Assembly: GCA_903876625.1 (NCBI GenBank)
Contig: CAIRAO010000373.1
Coordinates: 1-38,123, forward strand
DNA: 38,123 bases
Source: an uncultured Gallionellaceae bacterium
Lineage (GTDB): Bacteria > Pseudomonadota > Gammaproteobacteria > Burkholderiales > Gallionellaceae
Direction: 5' to 3'
In this document: positions 19,125-28,010 of the stretch, in pieces
How positions within the stretch are numbered: position 1 is the stretch's first letter
Layout of the letters: every line of letters begins with the position of its first letter
The notes under the pieces: model-generated
Seen by the model: the letters and a program-made list of their open reading frames with translations, nothing else
Told to the model about the DNA's origin: nothing
The model's database searches: none
Made by a program: the position numbers and the translations under genes

Positions 19125-20369
19125 CTAACGCAATATGGCAACGATAAGGACAATGGAGACTAACACTGCGACAGTAATTAATATCATCCCTTTCTTTTCC
19201 GGGGATAACTTGGGTTTCTCAATTTCATCAATTTTGGGAGAATCGGCAGCAAATGCAGAAACAGATTTAACTGGTTCAACCTCGGCAACTGCAGCATTGT
19301 TCGCTGCGAGGTTGATATCATCCAATTTGGGACGCACCATCTTGAATGTCTTTGAAAGTAAATCCACCTCTTCGCTACTTGCGGTCAGCGCAGCCAAACG
19401 CAAAGTCGCTCCAAAAGAATCAAATGCGGAGGATAATCCCAAGGATGCAATTTCAGACTGATCTTTTTCATCAAGTCGCGGCACGATAGCCGTCGCATCA
19501 GCCACTGACAAAATTGCTTTTGGCGCTGTCGAAAGAGCAGTAGCGCGCAGCATATTATCCCGGCAAGCATTCAAATCTTTTGCAAGATCCTTTGCGCTTT
19601 GATAGCGGTCATCCAACCCCTTTGCCAGCGCCTTTGCAACAATGAAATTCAGCATATCGGGCACTGCATGATTAACCGAGCCCGGGGGAGGTGGAATACT
19701 ATTCAATGTCTGATACATGATAGCGTTCACATTATCGCCAACAAAAGGCGCTTTCCCCGTCAACATTTCGTACAACACGACGCCCAGAGAAAAAATATCC
19801 GAGCGTTGATCAATAAGTTTACCGACAACCTGTTCGGGAGACATGTATTTGGGCGATCCAAGAACCATCCCTGTCTGGGTTCGCACGGTTGCTGATTCCA
19901 TGCGGGCAATCCCAAAATCGGTGATTTTTACATGCCCTTCTGAACTCACCATAATATTGGAGGGTTTCACATCCCGGTGGACAATGCCATTATCATGTGC
20001 ATAGGCGATACCCGAGGACACTTGATAAACAATATTGAGGATCTGCTCCACTGGCAGAGTTTCACCATCATTTAGAATATCTCTCAGCTCTTTGCCTTGC
20101 AAAAACTCCATTGCAATGTAGGCGACATCACCACTTTTACCCACATCGAATATCGTTACGATGTTTGGATGGCTCAAACGACCTGCAGCTTTGGCTTCCT
20201 GATAGAAGCGACCTTCGTACTCTTCTTTTTCATCCAGAGCCAAACCCAGATTGATCGTCTTGATAGCAACAACACGATCAATCAGCGGGTCCAAGGCTTT
20301 ATAGACAACGCCCATCGCTCCTTGCCCGAGCTCGGAGATGATTTCATAACGTCCCAAATTGCTAATCAT
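19125..20369 (-). CDS. Membrane-anchored Ser/Thr protein kinase (Hanks type)
   Basis: Eukaryotic-like kinase, 414 residues. The kinase domain (about 7-270) has the glycine loop GQGAMG (15-20), catalytic Lys37 (VAIK), HRDVKPSN (131-138), DFG (151-153) and SPE (177-179), so it should be active. A linker of about 120 residues, rich in Ala, Asp and Glu, leads to one C-terminal membrane helix (about 394-412) with almost no periplasmic tail; no PASTA or other sensor domain is attached. Sensing probably depends on a partner. It is 17 bp downstream of the TssQ-like lipoprotein gene and in line with the cyclase gene. Substrates are unknown; no phosphatase gene is visible nearby. Confidence 0.95.
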   Translation of the reverse strand: MISNLGRYEIISELGQGAMGVVYKALDPLIDRVVAIKTINLGLALDEKEEYEGRFYQEAKAAGRLSHPNIVTIFDVGKSGDVAYIAMEFLQGKELRDILNDGETLPVEQILNIVYQVSSGIAYAHDNGIVHRDVKPSNIMVSSEGHVKITDFGIARMESATVRTQTGMVLGSPKYMSPEQVVGKLIDQRSDIFSLGVVLYEMLTGKAPFVGDNVNAIMYQTLNSIPPPPGSVNHAVPDMLNFIVAKALAKGLDDRYQSAKDLAKDLNACRDNMLRATALSTAPKAILSVADATAIVPRLDEKDQSEIASLGLSSAFDSFGATLRLAALTASSEEVDLLSKTFKMVRPKLDDINLAANNAAVAEVEPVKSVSAFAADSPKIDEIEKPKLSPEKKGMILITVAVLVSIVLIVAILR

Positions 20370-20386
20370 GGTTAGTATTCAAGAAT

Positions 20387-20794
20387 TTATTTCGCCGGTT
20401 TGCTATTCATATTATAAAACACCGAACCCCATACCGGATGTCCCGCTTCAGCCGGAGTCAAGGTAAATTCCGGCTCAATCTCGAGTGCTTTTTTAAACGA
20501 GTCTCGACACAATTTTTCCCTGTCAGAGATGCAGTGAATAAATGCCAAATATTTATATGATTCAACTTTCAGGGCGTTAGTCGCATCCTTACTATCAACC
20601 ACACCCTGAAAAAGTGTCATTGCCCCGGAATAATTACCGTCTTCAAAATTTCTTATCCCGTTATTCAACATGTGCTCAGTGGAACTGGTAAACCATAAGA
20701 CATCGCGTCCATCATCACAAGAAAGCATCGCGCCACAACCTGTCAGCAATGTCATGCATACCCCGATCAAAAAGACACGACCCCGATCTAACAT
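20387..20794 (-). CDS. TssQ-like lipoprotein
   Basis: Predicted lipoprotein of 135 residues. The ATG at 20794 is chosen over one 45 nt upstream because AGGAGAG lies at the right distance and it gives a proper signal sequence (MLDRGRVFLIGVCMTLLTGC) with lipobox LTGC, Cys20. The mature part looks like a small TPR-type helical repeat (FEDGNYSGAMTLFQGVV; YKYLAFIHCISDREKLC; FKKALEIEP) ending in TPAEAGHPVWGSVFY. That C-terminal pattern is what I recall of the TssQ family of lipoproteins associated with type VI secretion, yet no T6SS gene is in this window. Name moderately sure; lipoprotein status firm. Confidence 0.75.
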   Translation of the reverse strand: MLDRGRVFLIGVCMTLLTGCGAMLSCDDGRDVLWFTSSTEHMLNNGIRNFEDGNYSGAMTLFQGVVDSKDATNALKVESYKYLAFIHCISDREKLCRDSFKKALEIEPEFTLTPAEAGHPVWGSVFYNMNSKPAK

Positions 20795-20868
20795 CTGGCT
20801 CTCCTGTACTGCATTATTTTTTGCTCCAAACTTATCCAACTCAGTTAGATATAGGAGCTCTTAATTAT

Positions 20869-22113
20869 TTAGTTGCCGAATTTGTGTTTAACAGTCACTT
20901 TCATACCGGCTTTTAGGGTAACAACCCGAGTGCTCACGGGGAACTTGGTATTTCGAACCTCAATCACATGCTCTCCCAGAGAAAGCTGCAGTTTGATCAA
21001 GGGAGGACTAACACCCACCATGTTGCCATCAACAAACACCTCACCCCAGGGTTTGATTTTTAAAATAACATTGGCGTGCGATAAGGCAGGTGTTTGAACC
21101 ACCTTAAAACTCTCCTTCTCCTTCTTCGCCGATTCTTGCGTGTCTTTCTTAACTGCGTTTAAAACCTCGCTGGCTTTTGCCTCTTCGACCTCCGAAGCTA
21201 ATTTAGGAGTGGTAAGTTTAGTAATGTGTGCTGACTGAACAGGAACAACCCCGGATGAAGCTGATGATACTGCCAGCGCAGTTTCCGACGTTGTTTTTGC
21301 TAAATCCTCTTTCGGCACTTCATCCAGATAGGCCAATCTGATCACCAACAATAACATTAACAATACTGGTAGAGTGACCATTCCAATATAAAGTGCTTTT
21401 TTATTATTTGAAGCCTGATCGAAAACCTCACGCCAATGTGAGGTCAATTCATTATGCCAATCCAGCAAGACTCCCCAGTAAGTCTTGGCTTTGAAGCCAA
21501 TCTCACTCGCGATCCTGAATAATTTAGACTTTGATCTTTGAAGATACTTCCTTTGAGTACCCGTAAAATCACCCGGGTAACCGATCGCATAAACTTCATG
21601 TTCACGCACATGCTTGTCTGTTCGAGATCCTTCAAAATGAAACATTCCCGCATACTCTTGCGACAAACGAGAAGCCGCGTCGTAGTAAGAACGCGATACA
21701 AGTATTTGACCGGTACTCGCAAAACCCATAATCCGTTGAGCCACATTGATACCATCGCCAACAAGATTGGGTTGCTCGTTGATATCCCTAACCAAGCGCA
21801 CTGGTCCCAGATTGACGCCCATTCTCACTTGCAAAGACGGCGGCCTGACTCCTTCTTCACTTAACAAACTGCTACGCACACTCAGTGCAGCACGGAGTGC
21901 ATCCTCGACATCACCCAAAAAACTGATGGCAGCGCCGTCTCCAGTATCCAGGATGATGCGGTCATTGATCGGCACGTCCCGAATAGCCAAAGACAAAAAG
22001 GCATTAAATCTCTCTTTCAGAGAAATTTGATCTGTAACGGATTTCTTTGAATATTCAATAATATCCAAAAAGAATACGCTACATATGATGGTCTTATTTA
22101 CCCGCTCTTCCAT
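20869..22113 (-). CDS. Class III nucleotide cyclase with membrane helix and periplasmic PEGA domain
   Basis: A 414-residue protein: N-terminal class III cyclase domain (about 8-180), a membrane helix (about 241-262), a Ser/Ala/Lys-rich linker, and a C-terminal PEGA-type beta domain (about 346-412, with GEVFVDGNMVGVSPP). The metal-binding aspartates (Asp17 in FFLDI, Asp59 in TGDGA) and transition-state Asn123/Arg127 (INVAQR) are present. The usual substrate-specifying Lys and Asp appear as Leu55 and Asn116, so ATP versus GTP preference is open. The layout puts the catalytic domain in the cytoplasm and PEGA in the periplasm. First gene of the cyclase-lipoprotein-kinase set; a 16-bp palindrome sits just upstream. 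Confidence 0.9.
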   Translation of the reverse strand: MEERVNKTIICSVFFLDIIEYSKKSVTDQISLKERFNAFLSLAIRDVPINDRIILDTGDGAAISFLGDVEDALRAALSVRSSLLSEEGVRPPSLQVRMGVNLGPVRLVRDINEQPNLVGDGINVAQRIMGFASTGQILVSRSYYDAASRLSQEYAGMFHFEGSRTDKHVREHEVYAIGYPGDFTGTQRKYLQRSKSKLFRIASEIGFKAKTYWGVLLDWHNELTSHWREVFDQASNNKKALYIGMVTLPVLLMLLLVIRLAYLDEVPKEDLAKTTSETALAVSSASSGVVPVQSAHITKLTTPKLASEVEEAKASEVLNAVKKDTQESAKKEKESFKVVQTPALSHANVILKIKPWGEVFVDGNMVGVSPPLIKLQLSLGEHVIEVRNTKFPVSTRVVTLKAGMKVTVKHKFGN

Positions 22114-22144
22114 TCGACCTTGTCCGGTATCCCACTCTACCTAA

Positions 22145-22160
22145 TTGAAAAATTTTTCAA
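22145..22160. repeat. Perfect 16-bp palindrome upstream of the cyclase gene
   Basis: TTGAAAAATTTTTCAA lies 32 bp upstream of the cyclase ATG in the 82-bp rluB-cyclase gap. It is AT-rich and lacks a following T tract on the minus strand, so a regulator site is more likely than a terminator. Confidence 0.5.
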
Positions 22161-22195
22161 ATTTCACACTTAACCTCGCGAATTTTAATCGATAG

Positions 22196-23152
22196 CTAAG
22201 GTTTCGCGCCAGTCTTAATTTTCCGGTGGGCACGGGCACGAGATTTATCTGCTTGCCCCCGGCGACCAGCTGTTTTATTTGTATTCGTCGACTTTGCCTC
22301 GACAGGTTTCAACCCTGTATCAAGTCGCCTGTCTGATATGGATCGATCTGCTTTTTTGGACTCTTGCTTTATGACGAAATGTGACTGTAATCCAACCCAA
22401 TCCAGTATCATTTTGACTTCTTCTTCGCCAAGTTCTGCCATTTTTCCCCGCTTGATGCTTGATGGAAGATTGACTATTCCAAAGCGTACCCGCATCAGGC
22501 GGCTAATCGTCAAACCCAACGCCTCAAAGGTGCGTCGCACTACCCGATTGCGCCCCTCTTTCAATACCAGTCGATACCAGTGATTAAACCCTTCGCCTCC
22601 TTCATCGCTAAGTTTCTCAAACTTTACCAAACCGTCCTCCAGTTCAATACCTTGCTTGGTCATCTGGCGCATTTGCTCGGGTGTCATCTGGCCTTGCACG
22701 CGCACGGCATACTCGCGTTCGACTTCAAAACGCGGATGCATTAAACGATTCGCCAATTCTCCGGAAGTGGTAAAAATCAGCAAACCGCTGGTATTGAAAT
22801 CCAGGCGCCCGATTGCAGTCCATTTTTGCCCTCTCAATTTGGGCAAATTATCAAACACACTGGTGCGGCTTTCAGGGTCGTCGCGACTGACGATCTCTCC
22901 CTCTTGCTTGTGATAAAGCATGACGCGCGGCAAACCTTGTTCAATTTGACTTTTAACATGAATCACGCGTTTGTCGGCGCACACAATGTCGCCTTCGACA
23001 GCGCGCATTCCTAGTGTGGCAATCTCACCATTCAGCGTCACTCGTCCGGCTGCGATCCATTCTTCCATCTCGCGGCGCGAACCAACCCCGGCCTGCGCCA
23101 GCAATTTTTGCAAGCGTTCGCCTTGGGGTGCAACTTCAGTCGCTTCATTCAT
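22196..23152 (-). CDS. rluB: 23S rRNA pseudouridine synthase RluB
   Basis: Isomerises a uridine in helix 80 of 23S rRNA (U2605 in E. coli). In 318 residues it has an N-terminal S4 RNA-binding domain (about 11-70), the catalytic motif [11 protein letters not shown] with Asp118, and [25 protein letters not shown] typical of the RsuA/RluB/RluE/RluF group. The C-terminal 50 residues are lysine- and arginine-rich (ending [12 protein letters not shown]), a common basic tail in RluB. RluB is favoured over RluE/RluF by length and tail. Its start overlaps the recR stop by four bases. Confidence 0.9.
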   Translation of the reverse strand: MNEATEVAPQGERLQKLLAQAGVGSRREMEEWIAAGRVTLNGEIATLGMRAVEGDIVCADKRVIHVKSQIEQGLPRVMLYHKQEGEIVSRDDPESRTSVFDNLPKLRGQKWTAIGRLDFNTSGLLIFTTSGELANRLMHPRFEVEREYAVRVQGQMTPEQMRQMTKQGIELEDGLVKFEKLSDEGGEGFNHWYRLVLKEGRNRVVRRTFEALGLTISRLMRVRFGIVNLPSSIKRGKMAELGEEEVKMILDWVGLQSHFVIKQESKKADRSISDRRLDTGLKPVEAKSTNTNKTAGRRGQADKSRARAHRKIKTGAKP

Positions 23153-23748
23153 TCTGTTACTACTCGTCTTTCCAGCACCGCCTGTGCCAACGTTCCACTA
23201 TCGACATGCTCCAATTCTCCGCCTACAGGCAAACCTCGCGCGATCCTTGAAACTTTGATGCCCTGTGCCCGAAGAAGTGTCGCCAGATAATGGGCCGTTG
23301 CCTCCCCCTCAACAGTAAAGTTTGTGGCCAGGATTACTTCACAACTCAGTTCCTGTGCGCGCCGGACTAAACGCTCAAGAGGCAACTCACGCGCTCCAAC
23401 TCCATCCAAGGGCGAGAGTCGCCCCATCAGTACAAAATACATGCCGCGAAAGCACTGCGCCTGTTCCATCATCAGTAAATCAGCAGGCATCTCGACAACG
23501 CAAAGCAAGCTCGCTTCACGTCGCTCCGAGCGACACAAAATACAAATCTCTTCTTCGGAAAAATTGTTGCACTTTGTGCAGTGCTTGACGCTTTCAACCG
23601 CGTGATTAAGTGAACGCGCCAACTGCAAAGCTGCAGGACGATCACGCTGCAACAAGTGATACGCCATGCGCTGTGCTGACTTGGGGCCTACCCCGGGCAG
23701 ACAGCGCAACGCCTTGATCAGGTCTTCCAGACTGGAAGGTGTATTCAT
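23149..23748 (-). CDS. recR: Recombination protein RecR
   Basis: Ring-forming partner of RecO in RecF-pathway gap repair. The 199-residue protein has an N-terminal HhH region ([17 protein letters not shown]), a four-cysteine zinc site (Cys57, Cys60, Cys69, Cys72) and a Toprim domain ([15 protein letters not shown] onward), ending with a Walker-B-like segment. Order dnaX-ybaB-recR is the classical arrangement; it is 7 bp after ybaB. Confidence 0.97.
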   Translation of the reverse strand: MNTPSSLEDLIKALRCLPGVGPKSAQRMAYHLLQRDRPAALQLARSLNHAVESVKHCTKCNNFSEEEICILCRSERREASLLCVVEMPADLLMMEQAQCFRGMYFVLMGRLSPLDGVGARELPLERLVRRAQELSCEVILATNFTVEGEATAHYLATLLRAQGIKVSRIARGLPVGGELEHVDSGTLAQAVLERRVVTE

Positions 23749-23755
23749 TTAAAAA

Positions 23756-24073
23756 TTAAAACGGCAAACTCATGCCCGGTGGCAAGCTCGCAGTAAAACC
23801 ACTCATGCGTTGTTTCGAGGTCTCTCCCGCCTTCTTGTTTGCGTCTTGCAGGGCAGCGACAATTAAATCCTCGAGCATTTCTTTATCATCCATCACGCTG
23901 GCATCCAAAGTTACCCGGCGCACGTCATGAGCACAGGTCATGGTTACCTTGACCATTCCCGAACCGGATTGCCCTTCCACTTCTATCGTTGCAAGTTCTT
24001 CTTGCGCCTTTTTCATATTGGCTTGCATCTGTTGCGCCTGTTTCATCAGCCCTGCCATTCCACCCTTCATCAT
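23756..24073 (-). CDS. ybaB: YbaB/EbfC family nucleoid-associated protein
   Basis: Small DNA-binding protein of the YbaB/EbfC family, 105 residues. It has the glycine-rich start ([25 protein letters not shown]), a long N-terminal helix, a beta sheet, and the C-terminal LPPGMSLPF ending. It lies between dnaX and recR as in most bacteria. The exact regulatory role is not settled in the family. Confidence 0.95.
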   Translation of the reverse strand: MMKGGMAGLMKQAQQMQANMKKAQEELATIEVEGQSGSGMVKVTMTCAHDVRRVTLDASVMDDKEMLEDLIVAALQDANKKAGETSKQRMSGFTASLPPGMSLPF

Positions 24074-24089
24074 GTGTATTTTCTCCTCG

Positions 24090-25703
24090 TTACTGTTGAA
24101 TCGGTTTGATTGAATTTTCTACTATTTGTGCGCCAAATACGGCCTGTGCCTCGCGCACAAAAGCATCATTTTTGATCGCATCTTCTGCCTGTTGCTGACG
24201 CGTCCGCTTTACTTCTTGCTCCACAGCAGCCGGTGTTGCAACATTATTCGTATCTCCCAACTCTATTGACAATTTGACCGGCTTGGCAAAATATTCAGTC
24301 AATGCTGACTGCAATTTATCCACAGCCATTTTGTTACCCTGCAATTGTTTGTGTTGTGGAGCCAGATGCAAAACCATTCGCCCGTCAGAATAATTTCCCA
24401 GCACGCTATGTTTTGCCAACTCGCGCGCCATTCCCTGCAGATTAAGTTGAGACAGCAAAACATTCCAATCTAAAGCCCCATTCTGCGGTGGCAAAGGTCG
24501 CAACACCTCAGACGCACTTGATGCAGTAGCAACTTTCTCAGTTCGTGAAATTGCATACGCCGGGCTTGGCGTAGCTTGAGCCATTGGGGTGCGTGTCTCT
24601 GCTGTACGACCCGCCACCTGCGGTGCAAATGCCAGCATGCGCAGCAACGTCATGGTAAAGCCGGCATATTCATCCGGCGCGAGGTCGATCTCTTTTCGCC
24701 CATGAATGACGATTTGATAATTCAACTGAATTTCTTCGGGTGAAAACTGCTGCGCCAACTCCAACAACCGCGCGCGCTCCGGTTCGTCCTCAGCAATGGC
24801 ATTCGGAATAGTTTGCGCCAGGGCGATACGGTGCAATAGTGTCGCCAAATCCTGCAACGCCGCTTCAAATGCCACGCTTCGTTCCATCATATGATCCGCG
24901 ATGCGCAACAGTCCTGCACCATCGCCTGCACGCAACGTTTGCAACAGATCGAACAGGAAGCCTTGATCAATCGCCCCCAGCATCGTGCGCACCAATGATT
25001 CATCGACTTTGCCGGAAGAATAAGCAATAGCCTGATCCATCAAACTCAACGCGTCGCGCATACTACCTTGCGCGGCGCGCGCCACCAGATTAAGCGCGCC
25101 CATTTCAAACGGAATATTTTCTTCTCCCAGCACATATTGCAGATGTGAATGGATCAGTGCGGGCGGCAATTGTTTGAGATTGAATTGCAAACAGCGCGAC
25201 AGCACCGTAACGGGTATCTTTTGCGGGTCGGTTGTTGCGAGAATGAACTTCACATGTGCGGGAGGTTCTTCCAGCGTTTTCAACATCGCATTGAAGGCGG
25301 ATTTCGACAGCATGTGAACTTCGTCGATGATGTACACTTTGAAACGCCCGCTGGTCGGTGCGTACAACGCGCCATCCAGCAATTCGCGCATGTTATCTAC
25401 TTGCGTATTGGACGCTGCATCCAATTCGATCAGATCAATAAAACGCCCACTATCTATTTCGGTGCAAGCACTACAAATTCCGCACGGAGTTGCCGTGATA
25501 CCCGTTTCGCAATTCAATGATTTGGCAAAAATCCGCGCGATGGTCGTTTTCCCAACGCCGCGTGTGCCGGTAAAAAGATAGGCATGATGCAGGCGGCTTT
25601 GTGTCAACGCATTGGTTAGTGCCCGAACAACGTGTTCCTGCCCCGCCAATTGTGCAAAATTTCTAGGGCGCCACTTGCGGGCTAATACAGAAGTCGCTGA
25701 CAT
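24090..25703 (-). CDS. dnaX: DNA polymerase III subunit tau (DnaX)
   Basis: Clamp-loader ATPase and replisome organiser. The 537-residue protein has Walker A GTRGVGKT (46-53), zinc-binding Cys65/Cys74/Cys77/Cys80, DEVH Walker B (127-130), the sensor region [15 protein letters not shown], a proline/alanine-rich linker (about 370-400), and a short C-terminal tau domain. No A-AAA-AAG type slippery heptamer was found, so a frameshift-made gamma form is not supported. It is downstream of the SRP RNA gene. Confidence 0.96.
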   Translation of the reverse strand: MSATSVLARKWRPRNFAQLAGQEHVVRALTNALTQSRLHHAYLFTGTRGVGKTTIARIFAKSLNCETGITATPCGICSACTEIDSGRFIDLIELDAASNTQVDNMRELLDGALYAPTSGRFKVYIIDEVHMLSKSAFNAMLKTLEEPPAHVKFILATTDPQKIPVTVLSRCLQFNLKQLPPALIHSHLQYVLGEENIPFEMGALNLVARAAQGSMRDALSLMDQAIAYSSGKVDESLVRTMLGAIDQGFLFDLLQTLRAGDGAGLLRIADHMMERSVAFEAALQDLATLLHRIALAQTIPNAIAEDEPERARLLELAQQFSPEEIQLNYQIVIHGRKEIDLAPDEYAGFTMTLLRMLAFAPQVAGRTAETRTPMAQATPSPAYAISRTEKVATASSASEVLRPLPPQNGALDWNVLLSQLNLQGMARELAKHSVLGNYSDGRMVLHLAPQHKQLQGNKMAVDKLQSALTEYFAKPVKLSIELGDTNNVATPAAVEQEVKRTRQQQAEDAIKNDAFVREAQAVFGAQIVENSIKPIQQ

Positions 25704-25774
25704 AGTCGCCTGTTGGTCTGTTAAAAAATATCAAGCGGGGTGTTACTGATGAATCACCCCCTCGAAAAATAGGA

Positions 25775-25870
25775 GGCGAGCCTTACCCCCGGCACTTGCA
25801 ACGATTGGCTGTGGCTGCTTCCTTCCGGACCTGACCAGGTTCACCATGATGCAATGCGGGGAGACCCGCC
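25775..25870 (-). ncRNA. ffs: 4.5S signal recognition particle RNA
   Basis: On the minus strand the conserved domain IV is present (GGTCAGGTCCGGAAGG followed by AAGCAGCC), including the GGAA tetraloop and the asymmetric loop that binds Ffh. The ends GGCGGGTCTCCCC and GGGGGTAAGGCTCGCC pair to close a hairpin of about 96 nt. A T run (ATTTTT) follows within 10 nt and may terminate it. The location just upstream of dnaX is typical of proteobacteria. Ends are set by pairing, so they may be off by a few bases. Confidence 0.94.
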
Positions 25871-25876
25871 AAACTC

Positions 25877-26023
25877 TTAAAGTAATTCATCAGCCTACTG
25901 CGCATCATCATGTCGGCGTTGCGCAAGAACTCTAAATCCTCATGTACTTAGTGTACATTCCGGTTTCTCGTCCTTGCGCGCCTTGACCTGATGCTGCTCG
26001 CTACGGCTGCTGAACCACTTTTA
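25877..26023. repeat. 147-bp imperfect palindrome
   Basis: Two arms of 71 nt meet around a 5-nt loop (25948-25952). The centre is perfect (ATGTAC/GTACAT), and the arms match about 70% overall with one or two single-base gaps, including identical GCGCAAG and CAGCC blocks. The arms start 6 bp from the 5' end of the SRP RNA. It encodes no frame of note. It resembles a palindromic intergenic repeat or hairpin-type MITE. Confidence 0.75.
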
Positions 26024-26024
26024 C

Positions 26025-26053
26025 GCTTCTACAGTTTTTATAACTGTAAAAGC
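26025..26053. repeat. 12-bp hairpin
   Basis: GCTTCTACAGTT and AACTGTAAAAGC pair at 11 of 12 positions around TTTAT. It lies between the two larger elements. There is no T tract, so it is not a clear terminator. Confidence 0.6.
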
Positions 26054-26063
26054 ATTAAACTAA

Positions 26064-26255
26064 GGAAACACTGAAAAAGTCCTAAACCATGGGTCGAGAC
26101 ATTTCCCGTTCGCCCCGATAACCATCGACTTTGCCGGCGTTGTCTGCCAGCTTAGTCGAATGGCTAGTTGTCTCACTCAGTGCCTTGCGTAGCAAGGTGT
26201 ATCGAGGGGTGCAAACGGGAAACACTCACCACGAACGGACTTATTCGGTGTTTCC
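26064..26255. mobile_element. IS5-type MITE candidate, 192 bp, with CTAA target duplication
   Basis: The ends GGAAACACTGAAAAAGTCC and (reversed) GGAAACACCGAATAAGTCC match at 17 of 19 positions. A second matching block (TTTCCCGTT, then GC and CCCC, then GAT) extends the inverted repeats to about 55 bp. CTAA flanks both ends (26060-26063 and 26256-26259), fitting the YTAR 4-bp duplication of the IS5 group. It contains no transposase, hence a non-autonomous element. The right duplication contains the stop codon of the fumarase gene. Confidence 0.75.
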
Positions 26256-27782
26256 CTAAACCTGTTTGATCGGAATCAATCCGATCCTTTTTTTCCACTC
26301 TGCCGGGCCGATCTCGTGTACTGAGCGACCTTGCGAGTCCACAGCAACAGTCACCGGCATATCTTCCACTTCGAATTCGTAAATAGCTTCCATGCCGAGA
26401 TCAGCGAAGGCGACCACTCTCGAGCTGCGTATTGCCTTGGACACCAGATAAGCCGCCCCTCCTATCGCCATCAGATATACCGCTGCATGCTTTTTAATTG
26501 CCTCGATAGCCACCTTGCCGCGCTCGGCTTTGCCGACCATACCGATCAAACCGGTCTGCGCCAACATAGTCTCGGTAAATTTATCCATGCGCGTTGCTGT
26601 TGTAGGGCCGGCGGGGCCAACTACTTCGTCGCGCACCGGATCGACCGGGCCGACATAGTAAATGAATCGACCATTAAAATCCACGCCGGGGGGTAATTTT
26701 TCACCTTTTGCCAGCAAATCAACAATACGCTTATGCGCGGCATCGCGACCCGTCAACAATTTGCCTGAAAGCAACAAAGTCTCGCCTGGTTGCCATTGAG
26801 CGAGGTCAGCACGTGTTACCGTATCAAGATTCACTCGCCGCGCATCAGCCGCCGCATGCCAATGCACATCGGGATAATCCTCCAGCTTCGGTGGTGTAAA
26901 TGTCGCAGCACCACTGCCATCCAATTCAAAATGCACATGTCGAGTCGCTGCACAGTTGGGAATAATCGCCACCGGTTTGGAAGCCGCATGCGTCGGATAA
27001 TCCAGAATTTTTACATCCAGCACGGTCGCCAAACCGCCCAGCCCTTGCGCACCAATACCCAGTGCATTCACTTTATCGAATATCTCAATACGCAATTCTT
27101 CTACGCGATTCTTCGGCCCGCGCGCTTTGAGTTCGGTCATATCGATATTTTCCATCAACGACTCTTTTGCCAGCAACACTGCCTTCTCAGCTGTACCACC
27201 GATACCAATTCCCAGCATTCCCGGTGGGCACCAGCCAGCACCCATGTGCGGCAGTTGATTGACCACCCATTCCACCAGATCATCACTCGGATTGAGCATG
27301 ACCATCTTGGATTTGTTTTCCGAGCCCCCCCCCTTGGCAGCGATGCGAACATCAACTTTGTTTCCCGGTACGATGTCAAAATGCACAACAGCAGGCGTAT
27401 TGTCGCCGGTATTTTTTCGCTTGCCCGCCGGGTCAGCAACGACAGAAGCGCGCAAAATGTTATCGGGTAACAGATAGCCTTTGCGCACCCCTGCATTCAC
27501 CATCTCGGTGATACTCATGGAAGCGTCCTCCCAGCGAACATCCATGCCCACGCGCACGAAGGCCACCACAATGCCCGTATCCTGACAAAGCGGGCGATGT
27601 CCTTGTGCACACATGCGTGAATTAGTCAGTATCTGCGCCATTGCATCCTTGGCGGCAGGAGATTCTTCCGCATGGTAGGCCACTGCTAATGCGTCAAGAT
27701 AATCTTTGGGATGATAGTAAGAAATGAATTGCAGCGCATCAGCGATACTATCGATGAAATCTTGTTGCCGAATTGTGGTCAT
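26256..27782 (-). CDS. Fumarate hydratase class I (Fe-S)
   Basis: Reversible hydration of fumarate to malate in the TCA cycle, using an oxygen-sensitive [4Fe-4S] cluster. At 508 residues it is the fused alpha-beta FumA/FumB type. Probable cluster ligands are Cys66 (LCQDTG), Cys185 (GAGWCPPG) and Cys277 (IPNCAATRH). Other conserved stretches are GGGSENKSKM and the C-terminal VGPAGPTTATRMD. The stop TAG is part of the CTAA duplication at the end of the adjacent MITE; the product length appears normal, so insertion did not truncate it. Confidence 0.95.
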   Translation of the reverse strand: MTTIRQQDFIDSIADALQFISYYHPKDYLDALAVAYHAEESPAAKDAMAQILTNSRMCAQGHRPLCQDTGIVVAFVRVGMDVRWEDASMSITEMVNAGVRKGYLLPDNILRASVVADPAGKRKNTGDNTPAVVHFDIVPGNKVDVRIAAKGGGSENKSKMVMLNPSDDLVEWVVNQLPHMGAGWCPPGMLGIGIGGTAEKAVLLAKESLMENIDMTELKARGPKNRVEELRIEIFDKVNALGIGAQGLGGLATVLDVKILDYPTHAASKPVAIIPNCAATRHVHFELDGSGAATFTPPKLEDYPDVHWHAAADARRVNLDTVTRADLAQWQPGETLLLSGKLLTGRDAAHKRIVDLLAKGEKLPPGVDFNGRFIYYVGPVDPVRDEVVGPAGPTTATRMDKFTETMLAQTGLIGMVGKAERGKVAIEAIKKHAAVYLMAIGGAAYLVSKAIRSSRVVAFADLGMEAIYEFEVEDMPVTVAVDSQGRSVHEIGPAEWKKRIGLIPIKQV

Positions 27783-28010
27783 AATTTGAATATGGATATT
27801 AATCAGCTTTAATTATGGGAGTCTGCGCTAATGACGTCAATGCTATCAAGAACATGAAATTTGAAGATGCAACCGAACTTACTAATATAACACTATTTTC
27901 GCAAGCAAAAATCCTCTCACAGCCTGCTTATGCTTTAGGTTAATCTAGCGACTTATCCCTTTTTTCTTAATTTCAACCCTATAAGCACAAAAAAACACGG
28001 ATTCTTCAAA

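Noticed and set aside
24090-25703. Programmed frameshift making a gamma form of DnaX
   Set aside because: No A-AAA-AAG type slippery sequence or following hairpin was found on the coding strand.
26790-27470. 226-residue open frame antisense to fumarase
   Set aside because: Lies wholly within the fumarase gene, His/Arg-rich shadow translation with no recognisable family.
27783-28010. FNR or other regulator site in the fumarase-semiSWEET divergent gap
   Set aside because: No TTGAT-N4-ATCAA or other clear dyad was found; the gap shows nothing I can support.
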